Shown here piece by piece: positions 50,173 through 59,064 of a stretch of DNA of 64,000 nucleotides. The position numbers and the translations under genes are program-made. The notes below the pieces were generated by a model. It was not told the DNA's origin. It searched no databases and saw nothing but the letters and a program-made list of their open reading frames with translations. The DNA is taken from contig CADEFT010000004.1 of NCBI GenBank assembly GCA_902826685.1, forward strand, positions 200,569 through 264,568. Direction: 5' to 3'. The DNA is from an uncultured Acidobacteriota bacterium (GTDB taxonomy: Bacteria > Acidobacteriota > Terriglobia > Bryobacterales > Bryobacteraceae). Each line of letters starts with the position of its first letter. The first letter of the stretch is position 1.

Positions 50173-51432
50173 ATGTATCGCCTCCCCTTCGGCGAGTCGT
50201 TCCTGGACGCCGATGTTACCGCCAACCTGATCCGCCACCGCGATGTGCCGCCGGTGGCCGATGAAGCGGCGGCCATAGGGGAAGCTCTGGCGCATCCCAT
50301 CGGCACGGCGCCGCTCGACCGCATCGTGCATCCGGGTGAGCGCGTGGCCCTCATCGTCAACGACATCACACGCCTCACACGCTCCGATCTGATGCTGCCC
50401 GCCGTTGTCGAGACGCTCAACCGGGCGGGCGTTCCGGATGAGGACATCCTGGTGGTGTTCGCCTTGGGCATCCATCGCCCGCAGACTCCCGGGGAGCGCC
50501 GCCGCATCCTTGGCGGCAACCTTTATCACCGCCTCACCGCCATCGATCACGATGCGCACGACGATGCCACCCTGATCGGCGTTGGCCAGACTTCGTTCGG
50601 CAATCGCGTGGAGATCAACCGCCGCGTCTGGGAGTGCGACCGCATTGTGCTCACCGGCGAGATCATCTATCACCTGATCGCCGGATATTCCGGCGGACGC
50701 AAGAGCCTGGTGCCAGGTGTCGCCGGCGCGCGCACCACCACGTTCAATCACGGCATGATCTTCGATCCGCGCTGCCGCTCGGGCGTACTGGAAGGAAATC
50801 CCGCTCATGAAGATCTGCTCGAAGCCTGCCGCCTGGTGGAGCCCGATTTTCTGTTTAACGTCGTTCTGAATCCCGAGGGCCGTCTGGTGAAAGCCGTGGC
50901 GGGCCACTACGACTTGGCGCATCGGGAAGGATGCAAGGCCGTCGACGCCATGTTGCGGGCGGAGATTGACGAGCCCTACGACCTGATTGTCGCTTCGGCG
51001 GGCGGGTTTCCGCTCGACATCGACCTGCGCCAGGCGCACAAGGGGCTGGAGAACGCCGTGCAGGCGCTGCGCCCCGGTGGCAGCATTCTCTTCTACGCCG
51101 AATGCCGCGGCGGCGCCGGCCACGCTTCGTTTGAAGACTACGTGCGCCGTTATGACAACGATGCCGAGATGCGGGCGGCTCTCGAACGGAAGTTCGAAGT
51201 GGGCGGGCACAAAGCATGGTGGATCGCGCGCCTGGGCCGCCTGTTCGACGTACATCTGGTTTCCGGGTTGCCCGAGGATTTCGTGCGCCGCTGCCACTTC
51301 CATCCGGTTTCCCCTGGGTGGCATCAACAGAGGCTGAATGAACTGGCGGCGCGGCCCGGGCGCATCGGCGTTCTGCCGTTTGCGGGGTTTACGCTGCCGG
51401 ATGTTAGGATGGCAATCGATGCAACGCCGTGA
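50173..51432 (+). CDS. larA: LarA-family nickel-pincer racemase/epimerase
   Basis: 419 residues. LarA enzymes carry a covalent nickel pincer nucleotide and racemise or epimerise 2-hydroxy acids, lactate being the classic case. Seen: HRPQT with His101, His167 in IIYHLIAGYSGGRKSLVPGVAG, Lys177 (pincer attachment) and His193 in FNHGM. All four match the positions His108, His174, Lys184 and His200 of Lactiplantibacillus LarA with a constant shift of 7. LarB, LarC and LarE, which make the cofactor, are not in the window. The end overlaps an oxidoreductase gene by 14 bases. Substrate may be a sugar acid. Confidence 0.88.
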   Translation: MYRLPFGESFLDADVTANLIRHRDVPPVADEAAAIGEALAHPIGTAPLDRIVHPGERVALIVNDITRLTRSDLMLPAVVETLNRAGVPDEDILVVFALGIHRPQTPGERRRILGGNLYHRLTAIDHDAHDDATLIGVGQTSFGNRVEINRRVWECDRIVLTGEIIYHLIAGYSGGRKSLVPGVAGARTTTFNHGMIFDPRCRSGVLEGNPAHEDLLEACRLVEPDFLFNVVLNPEGRLVKAVAGHYDLAHREGCKAVDAMLRAEIDEPYDLIVASAGGFPLDIDLRQAHKGLENAVQALRPGGSILFYAECRGGAGHASFEDYVRRYDNDAEMRAALERKFEVGGHKAWWIARLGRLFDVHLVSGLPEDFVRRCHFHPVSPGWHQQRLNELAARPGRIGVLPFAGFTLPDVRMAIDATP

Positions 51433-52432
51433 TTTTCTCGCTGCCGCGGCGATGGCGCCGGCCGCGCCGTCGAAAATCAAGTCCGCGCTCTTTGGCACGC
51501 GCCACAGCCACGCGCGCGGAAAATTGAAAGCGATGCTCGACAATCCCGCCTATGAAGTGGTTGGCGTGTGCGAGCCCGAAGAAGCCGCCTGGCAGCGCGT
51601 CCGCGAGATGCACGCGCACCGCCGCCTTTCCGAGAAAGAACTGCTAGAGGATCCATCCATCCAGGTCGTCGCCGTCGAAACGGAAGTCTGGAACTCGCTG
51701 CCCTGCGGCCTGAAGGTCGTCGCCGCGGGCAAGCATCTGCATATCGAGAAGCCGCCCAGCAATGAGCTCGCGCCCTTTCGCGAATTGATCGAAGAGGCCC
51801 GCCGCAGGCAGTTGCTGGTGCAGCAGGGTTATATCTGGCGGTTCCACCACGGCGTGAGCCGCGCGATTGAGGCGGCCAAGAACGGCTGGCTGGGCAAAGT
51901 CCATCTCATGCGAGGGGCGATTCACACCGACCTTGGCGACCAGTCGCGGCCGCCCCTTGCCAGATACAAAGGCGGAATGATGTTTGAACTTGGCTGTCAC
52001 CAGATCGACCGTATGTGCGATCTGTTCGGGCGTCCCACATCGGTGAGGAGCTGGCTCAAGAAGGGCGGCGACAATCTGGCCGACAACACGCTCGCGGTGT
52101 TTGAGTACGACGATGCGCTGGCCGTCATCACCTCTTCGGCGCGCATGGCCGGCAGTTCGCAGCACCGGTCGTTTGAAGTCATCGGTACCGACGGCTCCGT
52201 GCTGGTGCAGCCGGTGGAGCCCGGCACGCGCATGCGCGTTTCCATGCGCACGCCGCGCGGATCCTATAAGGCTGGGTGGCAGGAAATCGACATGCCGCCG
52301 CAGCCGCGCTACGCGGGAGATTTCGCCGATCTCGCGCGCGCCATCCAGACCAAAACGCCGCTCAAGTTCTCCTACGATTTCGAACTGCTGGTGCAGGAGA
52401 CCGTATTGCGCGCTTCGCAGGAGTTGGGATGA
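51419..52432 (+). CDS. Gfo/Idh/MocA family oxidoreductase
   Basis: 337 residues from ATG 51419. Seen: a Tat-like short leader (MQRRDFLAAAAMAPAAP), then a Rossmann fold with SALFGTRHSHARGKLKAML and EVVGVCEPEEAAWQRV, the conserved Lys in HLHIEKPPSNEL (EKP motif) and a C-terminal domain with GGMMFELGCHQIDRMCDLFG. The glycine-rich NAD motif is partly degraded (FGTRHSHARG), as in several exported family members. Probably reversibly oxidises a sugar or sugar acid. It overlaps LarA at its start and the TonB receptor start by 4 bases (ATGA), so the three are translationally coupled. Confidence 0.85.
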   Translation: MQRRDFLAAAAMAPAAPSKIKSALFGTRHSHARGKLKAMLDNPAYEVVGVCEPEEAAWQRVREMHAHRRLSEKELLEDPSIQVVAVETEVWNSLPCGLKVVAAGKHLHIEKPPSNELAPFRELIEEARRRQLLVQQGYIWRFHHGVSRAIEAAKNGWLGKVHLMRGAIHTDLGDQSRPPLARYKGGMMFELGCHQIDRMCDLFGRPTSVRSWLKKGGDNLADNTLAVFEYDDALAVITSSARMAGSSQHRSFEVIGTDGSVLVQPVEPGTRMRVSMRTPRGSYKAGWQEIDMPPQPRYAGDFADLARAIQTKTPLKFSYDFELLVQETVLRASQELG

Positions 52433-55400
52433 AGTTGCTGTTGGCCTTCCTGCCGGCCTGCGCCGCGTGGGCGCAGTTGACTGGTGGGGGCATCAACGGC
52501 ACGGTGTCCGACCAGGGGGGCGGAGCGATCGAAGGGGTGGAAATGACCGCGCTCGATCCCGCGCGCGGCCTTAGCTACAAGACGCGAACCGGTAGTCTCG
52601 GCTACTACCGCTTTGAGCAGATTCCGGCGGCTACGTATGAGGTCACCGCCTCGAAACCGCCTTTCCAGAAGTTTTTGGCGAAGGATATCGGCGTGGGCGT
52701 CGACAGCCAGCGGCGGCTCGATATCACGCTCTGGCTGGGAACGGACAGCGTTTCCATCGAAGTGCGGGAACCATTGCTGAAGCTGCAGGCCGCCGACTCG
52801 GGCACGGTGATGGAGCGGACCGCCATCGAAAAGCTTCCACTCAACCGCCGTGGATTTCTCAACCTCGCCCTGCTCACGCCCGGCGCCCAACCGGCCGTCC
52901 AGGATTCGGAGCTATCGGCTCGCGGCAGCTTCGCCGCGCATGTCAACGGCGGACGCGAGGAGTTTAACAACTTCCTGCTCGATGGAGTCGACAACAACGA
53001 CCTCTACACCAACCGCTACGTCCTTGAACCCTCGGTCGACACGATCCAGGAGTTTAAGATCGCCGCTGGCAGCTATTCGGCCGAGTATGGCCGTAGCGCG
53101 GGCGCGCAGGTCAACGTCGTCACGCGCGGCGGCACCAATCAATGGCACGGCACCGCGTACGAGTATTTCCGCAACCGCGCGCTCGATTCCGCCAATTACT
53201 TCGACGGCGCCACGCGCAACAAATACGCGCGCAACCAGTTCGGCGGCGTATTCGGCGGGCCGGTGCGGAAAGACCGCACGTTTTTCTTTCTGAATGCCGA
53301 TTCGCTCATCGAACGCCGCGGTCTCACCCGCCTCGCCACCGTCCCCACCGTGGCCGAACGCGCGGGCGATCTTTCGGCTCGCGCCACGCCGGTGCTCGAC
53401 CCGTTCACGCGCCAGCCGTTCCCCGGCAATCGGATTCCCGCCAACCGCATTTCGCGCGTGGGCCAGAACGTGCTCAACCTGTTCCCGCTGCCCAATCGCG
53501 AAGGCGCCGCCGGCAACTATCTGGCCCAGCCGGTGGAGCGCGAACGTTTCGCCCAGGGCGGCGCGCGCGCCGATCACCATTACGGATCCGCCGGCCTGCT
53601 GACCCTGCGCTATTTCTACGGCAGCCAGAGCCTGTTCGAGCCTTATGCCGAGGAAACCACGGCCATTCCGGGCTTTGGCAACTTCGTCGATAACACCGGC
53701 CACAACGCCATGCTGCATCACCGGCACACGTTCGGCTCGCGCTGGCTGCATTCGTTCCGCGCCGGTCTCAATCGCGCGGCCCGGACAGCCCTGCCGCAGA
53801 ATCACCAGGTGGATGTCGCCTCGCAGTGGAACGTTCCCTGGCTGGCCGGTCTCGAGCGCCGCGACTGGGGCTATCCGTTCTTCAACGTGCAGGGCTATTC
53901 TCCGGTGGGCGACGCCACGCCGCTGCCGCTGCTGCGCTACACCACCACCGGGCAGATCCTCGAAGATGTGTCCTATTCCGCCGGCCGGCATGGGTTGAAA
54001 TTCGGATTCCAGGCCCGGCACACGCAGGCCAACGGCAACCTCGATCTGCTGGCCCGCGGATCCATCACTCTATCCGGCCAGCTCACCGGCGCGGGCATCG
54101 GCGATCTGCTGCTCGGCCTTCCCACGTTCACCTTGCAGGCCAAGCTCGACAACACGCAATCGCTGCGCACCATGACCTACGCCGGGTATGCGCAGGACGA
54201 AATCCGCCTGACGCCGCGATTCAACGTGACCTTGGGACTGCGCTACGAATACAACACCCCCGCCACCGATCCTTACGACCGCATGGCGGTTTACGATCTC
54301 GCCACCGGGCGCATCGCGCGCGTGGGTACCGAAGGCATCTCGCGCTCCGGAGTCCGCGCCGACCGCAACAACTTCGCGCCGCGGGCGGGCTTTGCCTGGA
54401 ATCCGCGGCCGGGCACGGTGATTCGCGGCGGCTATGGGCTTTACTACGATTCGGGCATGCTGGTGCTCGCTTCGTCCAACTATTTCAATCCACCGTTTTT
54501 CACCCTGCGCGCCTTCTTTCCCACGGCCACCTCTTTGCTGACGCTCGACAATCCGTTCCCCGCCACCGGCGGCATTTCGCCGGTTTCCCCGAGCACTCTC
54601 GATCCGAACTCCTCCACCACCTACATGCAGCATTGGAGCTTCGGCGTCGAGCGGCAGGCCGGATCTTCCACCGTCGCCTCGCTGAGCTACGTGGGATCGG
54701 CGGGCGCGCACCTGATCCGCACGCGCGATCCGAACCAGCCGCGGCCCGGCGACGGCAATGTCGCCTTGCGCCGGCCCGATCCACGCTACGGCAACGTGAT
54801 CTACATCGAAACCGCCGGCAATTCGAATTACCACAGCCTGCAGGCTACCGTGCGCCGCCAGATGGTGCGCCGCGTCTCGCTGCACGGGGCCTATACGTGG
54901 TCCAAATCCATCGACGATCAATCGGCGTTCCTCGGGACCAAGGCCGATCGCAACTTCCCTCAGGACAGCCGCAACTTCCGCGCCGAGCGCGCCGTGTCGA
55001 GCTTCGATATCGCGCACCGGCTGGCCGCGAGCTTCGTCGTGCAGTTGCCCGCCGGTTTCGAAGCGCGCGGGATTTTCTCCGCCTACAGCGGCCAGCCGTT
55101 TACACCGCTGCTTCGATTCGATAACAGCAACACGGGCAACACCGGCGGCAATTTCGGTTCGGACCGGCCTAACGTTCTGCGCAATCCGAAGCTGGCCGAT
55201 CCGGGCCCGGACCGCTGGTTCGACACCTCGGCTTTCGCCATCGCGCCTCGCTTCACGTTTGGCAACGCCGGCCGGAACATCGTGCGCGCCCCCGGCTATG
55301 CGTCGCTTGACGCCGCTATTGCGCGCCGCTTCCGCTGGCATGACCGGCTGGAAACCTCGCTCGAAGCCCAGTTTTACAACCTGCTGAACCGCACCAATTT

Positions 55401-55503
55401 CGATCTGCCGGAACGCTATGCCGATGAGCCGTCTCTGTTCGGGCGCATCTTTTCGGCCAAGGCGGCGCGGCAGGCGCAACTGGCCCTACGGCTGCAGTTC
55501 TGA
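52429..55503 (+). CDS. Oar-like TonB-dependent receptor with carboxypeptidase-regulatory domain
   Basis: 1024 residues. Seen: a signal peptide (MKLLLAFLPACAAWAQ), an Ig-like domain with INGTVSDQGGGAIEGVEMTALDP, a plug segment with LPLNRRGFLNLALLTPG and LDGVDNNDLYTNRYVLEPS, then AAGSYSAEYGRSAGAQVNVVTRGGTNQWHGTAYEYF, a long barrel, and a C terminus RQAQLALRLQF with a terminal Phe. Same family as the receptor at 27-30 kb. Coupled by ATGA overlap to a Gfo/Idh/MocA oxidoreductase, which suggests import of a sugar or sugar acid processed by the racemase and oxidoreductase. Confidence 0.9.
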   Translation: MKLLLAFLPACAAWAQLTGGGINGTVSDQGGGAIEGVEMTALDPARGLSYKTRTGSLGYYRFEQIPAATYEVTASKPPFQKFLAKDIGVGVDSQRRLDITLWLGTDSVSIEVREPLLKLQAADSGTVMERTAIEKLPLNRRGFLNLALLTPGAQPAVQDSELSARGSFAAHVNGGREEFNNFLLDGVDNNDLYTNRYVLEPSVDTIQEFKIAAGSYSAEYGRSAGAQVNVVTRGGTNQWHGTAYEYFRNRALDSANYFDGATRNKYARNQFGGVFGGPVRKDRTFFFLNADSLIERRGLTRLATVPTVAERAGDLSARATPVLDPFTRQPFPGNRIPANRISRVGQNVLNLFPLPNREGAAGNYLAQPVERERFAQGGARADHHYGSAGLLTLRYFYGSQSLFEPYAEETTAIPGFGNFVDNTGHNAMLHHRHTFGSRWLHSFRAGLNRAARTALPQNHQVDVASQWNVPWLAGLERRDWGYPFFNVQGYSPVGDATPLPLLRYTTTGQILEDVSYSAGRHGLKFGFQARHTQANGNLDLLARGSITLSGQLTGAGIGDLLLGLPTFTLQAKLDNTQSLRTMTYAGYAQDEIRLTPRFNVTLGLRYEYNTPATDPYDRMAVYDLATGRIARVGTEGISRSGVRADRNNFAPRAGFAWNPRPGTVIRGGYGLYYDSGMLVLASSNYFNPPFFTLRAFFPTATSLLTLDNPFPATGGISPVSPSTLDPNSSTTYMQHWSFGVERQAGSSTVASLSYVGSAGAHLIRTRDPNQPRPGDGNVALRRPDPRYGNVIYIETAGNSNYHSLQATVRRQMVRRVSLHGAYTWSKSIDDQSAFLGTKADRNFPQDSRNFRAERAVSSFDIAHRLAASFVVQLPAGFEARGIFSAYSGQPFTPLLRFDNSNTGNTGGNFGSDRPNVLRNPKLADPGPDRWFDTSAFAIAPRFTFGNAGRNIVRAPGYASLDAAIARRFRWHDRLETSLEAQFYNLLNRTNFDLPERYADEPSLFGRIFSAKAARQAQLALRLQF

Positions 55504-55527
55504 ACAAATTAAAATAAAAGTGCGGCC

Positions 55528-57759
55528 ATGTTGTTCGTTGCCCTACTTGCCGGCGGTCTGCTGTCCGGGGAAACCCGTGAAGCTTTCGTGAATCGCTACT
55601 GCGCGACGTGCCATGGTGCTCGCGTCAAAGCGGGTGGACTGGTTCTGGAGGGCGTGCCCCCGGCCGCCGCCGCTTCGCGGCCGGAAGTCTGGGAGAAGGT
55701 CGTCCGCAGGCTGAAAGCGCGAGAGATGCCACCAAAGGGTGCGCCCGCGCCCGATGCCTCCACCGCCGCCGAATTCGTGGACGGCCTGGTGGCCGATCTG
55801 GACGGCGCCGCCAAACGCACGCCCTATCCGGGCCGGACCGTGGTGCGGCGTCTGAATCGCACCGAGTACGCCAATGCCGTCCGGGACCTGCTCGCCATCG
55901 ATCTTCCCGTGAACGCCGAGCTGCCGCAGGACGCCGTGGCCGGCGGGTTCGACAATATCGCCGACGCATTGGCCATGTCGCCGCTGCTGCTCGAACGCTA
56001 TTTGAAAGTCGCGCGCCGCGTGAGCGATCTGGCCGTTGGCGTCAGTGAACCCGCCGCGGTCACCGAAATTTATCCCATCACCAAGACGCAGGCTTCCTGG
56101 CAGGGGGAAGGGATGCCGTTCGGCACACGCGGCGGCATCCGCGTGGATCATTATTTTTCTCATGACGGCGAGTATGACTTGCGTGCGTTTTTAGCCAAGG
56201 AAAGCCTGACGCCCACCGAAGGTGTCCGATTCTTCCGCACGCGCGTGCCGATGAAAGCCGGGGCCCACACCGTCATCGTCACGTTCCCCGACGAGTTCGC
56301 CGAGCGGGAAGGCCCGGTGCTCGACGTGGGCGGACCCGGCGGCAAGCCGCTGGGCGGTCCGCTCGATCTGCTGGGCACGGCCATTCGTCCCTCCATCGAT
56401 TTCCGCGTCGATGGGCGCCGCGTGAAGCGCTTCGAGATCCGGGGTATGACTTCGGGCGAAGCGGCGTTTGACGGCCAGCCCGGCCCGCCTACGCTGGCGC
56501 GCATCGAAATCACCGGACCTCACAACGCCACCGGCGTGAGCGAGACGCCCAGCCGCCGCCGCATCTTCGTCTGCGGCGAAGACAATGCCGGCTGCGCCGC
56601 GCGCATCCTCTCCACCATCGCCCGCCGCGCGTTCCGGCGCGACGTCACCGCCGCCGATATCCGCCCGTTTCTCACCACCTATTCCATGACGCGCGCGAAA
56701 CGGAGCTTTGAAGATTCCATCGCCGCCTCCATTCGCGACATCCTGCTGGCGCCGGATTTCCTGTTCCGGCTGGAACTCGACAAACCGGATTTCGCCCTCG
56801 CCACGCGCCTTTCCTTCTTTTTATGGAGCGGCATTCCGGACGACCGGCTGCTCGATGTGGCCGCGGGCGGCAAGCTTCGTCCCACCATCGAAAGCGAGAC
56901 GCGCCGCATGCTGGCCGATCCGCGCGCGGCTTCGCTGGTCGACAATTTCGCCTCTCAATGGCTGGGGCTGCGCGCGGAGGTGGAGCCCGACAAACAGCTC
57001 TATCCCGAATACGACGCGGGCCTGCGCGACGCTTTTGAGACCGAGACGCGAATGTTCCTGCGCAGCGTGATGAGGGAAAACCGCAGCGTGCTGGAACTGC
57101 TCGACGCCGGCTTCACCTACGTGGATGAACGGTTGGCCCAGCACTACGGAATCCCGGGCGTAACCGGACCCGGCTTCCGCCGCGTGACGGTCGATCCCGC
57201 GTTGCATAGGGGCGGCCTGCTCACCCAAGGCAGCGTGCTCATGTTGACTTCGCACAGCGCCCGCACTTCGCCTGTTCTGCGCGGCAAATGGATTCTAGAC
57301 AATCTGCTCAACTCGCCGCCGCCCGCGCCGCCTAACGTGCCGCCGCTCGATGAAAGCTCGCCTGAGGCCCGCAAACTCACCACACGCCAGAAGGTGGAGA
57401 AGCATCGCAACAGCGCCGTCTGTGCTTCATGCCACAACCGCATCGATCCGCTCGGCTTCGCTCTCGAGAACTTCGATGTACTGGGACGCTGGCGTACTAG
57501 CGACGAGGGCGGTGTCATCGATTCCTCGGGCGGACCGGAAGCGCTTAAGCGCACCCTGCTCGAGCGGCCGGAGATCTTCGTACACGCCACCGTGGAGCGC
57601 CTGTTGACCTATGCCCTGGGCCGCGAGCTCGACGCCCGCGATCAGCCCACGGTGCGCGAGATCGTGCGCGCCACCGCGCCCGAACGCTACCGTTTCCTCG
57701 ATATAATCACCGCAATTGTGAAAAGCCTGCCGTTCCAAAGCCAACAGGAGAAGTCATGA
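55528..57759 (+). CDS. DUF1592-type planctomycete-like cytochrome protein
   Basis: 743 residues. Seen: a signal peptide, a cytochrome-c-like haem site CATCH (Cys25, Cys28, His29) then SRPEVWEKVVRRLKAREMPPKG, DUF1587 with VVRRLNRTEYANAVRDLLAID, DUF1595 with AARILSTIARRAFRRDVTAADI, DUF1592 with IRDILLAPDFLFRLE, DUF1588 with GGLLTQGSVLMLTSHSARTSPVLRG and DUF1585, plus a second haem-like CASCH near residue 633. This is the standard domain order. It is a putative periplasmic multihaem protein of unknown function. The DUF1552 gene follows with an ATGA overlap, the usual partner. Confidence 0.92.
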   Translation: MLFVALLAGGLLSGETREAFVNRYCATCHGARVKAGGLVLEGVPPAAAASRPEVWEKVVRRLKAREMPPKGAPAPDASTAAEFVDGLVADLDGAAKRTPYPGRTVVRRLNRTEYANAVRDLLAIDLPVNAELPQDAVAGGFDNIADALAMSPLLLERYLKVARRVSDLAVGVSEPAAVTEIYPITKTQASWQGEGMPFGTRGGIRVDHYFSHDGEYDLRAFLAKESLTPTEGVRFFRTRVPMKAGAHTVIVTFPDEFAEREGPVLDVGGPGGKPLGGPLDLLGTAIRPSIDFRVDGRRVKRFEIRGMTSGEAAFDGQPGPPTLARIEITGPHNATGVSETPSRRRIFVCGEDNAGCAARILSTIARRAFRRDVTAADIRPFLTTYSMTRAKRSFEDSIAASIRDILLAPDFLFRLELDKPDFALATRLSFFLWSGIPDDRLLDVAAGGKLRPTIESETRRMLADPRAASLVDNFASQWLGLRAEVEPDKQLYPEYDAGLRDAFETETRMFLRSVMRENRSVLELLDAGFTYVDERLAQHYGIPGVTGPGFRRVTVDPALHRGGLLTQGSVLMLTSHSARTSPVLRGKWILDNLLNSPPPAPPNVPPLDESSPEARKLTTRQKVEKHRNSAVCASCHNRIDPLGFALENFDVLGRWRTSDEGGVIDSSGGPEALKRTLLERPEIFVHATVERLLTYALGRELDARDQPTVREIVRATAPERYRFLDIITAIVKSLPFQSQQEKS

Positions 57760-59063
57760 TCGTCACCCGGAAGCATCTTTCGCGCCGTACGCTGTTGCGA
57801 GGAGCGGGCACTGCGTTTGCCCTGCCGCTGCTCGATGCCATGGTTCCGGCGCTGCGCGCGGAACGGTTCACGGCCGCCGCGCCGGTGCGCCGCCTCGGCT
57901 TTCTCTTCTATCCGCTGGGTGTCGATCAGGACCGCTGGAAACCAAAGGGCGAAGGTGCGGACTATCAGTTCAGCGAAGCGCTGGCCCCGCTCGCCCCGCA
58001 CCGCGACAAGTTCGTCGTCATGAGCGGACTGTCCTCGGACCCGGACCGCTCGAAACCCGGCTTCCACGATCGCGCGCTCTCCTCTTTTATGACGGGCGTG
58101 GAAATGACCAAGGGCAAGGTTCACGTTGGCATTTCGGTGGATCAACTGGCGGCCCAGACGCTCGGCAAGGAAACGCAGTTTGCCTCGCTCGAACTGGCGA
58201 CTGAAAAGAACAACGCCGGGGCCAACCATATCGGGCCGGTGTTCAAGAGCGAGACCGTGCCTCTGCCATTCGAATACAATCCTCGCTTCGTGTTTGAGCG
58301 CCTGTTCGGCGAGGGCGGGCGCATCGACCCGGCCGCCACCGCCGCGCGCCAGGCCGCCGACCGCAGCAGCCTCGATAGCGTGACCGAACGCATCGCCGAG
58401 TTGAAGAAGCAGCTTGGACCCGGCGACAAGCGCAAGCTTGACGAGTACATCGAATCCATTCGCGACATCGAGCGGCGCATCGACGTGGCTTCGCGCAAAA
58501 AGCCCGCCGATCTGCCCGCCACCGACCGGCCCGCCGGCGCGCCCGATAGCTGGCCGGATCATGTGAAGCTGATGTTCGACCTGCAGATCCTGGCCGTGCA
58601 AGCCGATCTCACCCGCGTCTGGACGTTCCTGTTCGCCCGGGAAGCGACTTCGATCAACTACCCGCACCTGGGCATTACGATGGGCCATCATGAGATCTCC
58701 CATCACAACTTCGAAAAAGACAAGCTCGACGCGCTGGCGAAAATCAACGTTGAGCAATCGCGGCTGTTCGCGTATTTCCTGGCCAGAATGGATGCGCTCA
58801 AGGAAGGGAATTCGTCGCTGCTCGATCACTCGCTGATCCTTTACGGCAGCGACCTCAGCGTGCCGACCTCGCACAGCCAGCGCGACCTGCCGATCATCGT
58901 GGCGGGCGGCGCGGCGGGGCGCGTGAAGGGCGGCCGCTATCTGAAGTTCCCCGGCGACACCACGCCGTTGACCAACCTCTATCTCACGATGCTGGACAAA
59001 GTGGGGATTCCAACCGAAAAATTCGGCGACAGCACCGGCAAGCTGAACCGGCTGGAGGTTTGA
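57756..59063 (+). CDS. DUF1552 family secreted protein
   Basis: 435 residues. Seen: a twin-arginine leader RKHLSRRTLLRGAGTAFALP, then RRLGFLFYPLGVDQDRWKPKGEGADYQFSEALAPLAPHRDKFVVMSGL, and a mainly helical core with LDEYIESIRDIERRID and FLFAREATSINYPHLGITMGHHEISHH. It is a DUF1501/sulfatase-like fold related protein; the HHEISHH histidines suggest a metal site. It always accompanies DUF1592 cytochromes. Its ATG overlaps the DUF1592 stop, with an AGGAG ribosome site 5 bases upstream. It is followed directly by an ankyrin protein. Confidence 0.92.
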   Translation: MIVTRKHLSRRTLLRGAGTAFALPLLDAMVPALRAERFTAAAPVRRLGFLFYPLGVDQDRWKPKGEGADYQFSEALAPLAPHRDKFVVMSGLSSDPDRSKPGFHDRALSSFMTGVEMTKGKVHVGISVDQLAAQTLGKETQFASLELATEKNNAGANHIGPVFKSETVPLPFEYNPRFVFERLFGEGGRIDPAATAARQAADRSSLDSVTERIAELKKQLGPGDKRKLDEYIESIRDIERRIDVASRKKPADLPATDRPAGAPDSWPDHVKLMFDLQILAVQADLTRVWTFLFAREATSINYPHLGITMGHHEISHHNFEKDKLDALAKINVEQSRLFAYFLARMDALKEGNSSLLDHSLILYGSDLSVPTSHSQRDLPIIVAGGAAGRVKGGRYLKFPGDTTPLTNLYLTMLDKVGIPTEKFGDSTGKLNRLEV

Positions 59064-59064
59064 G

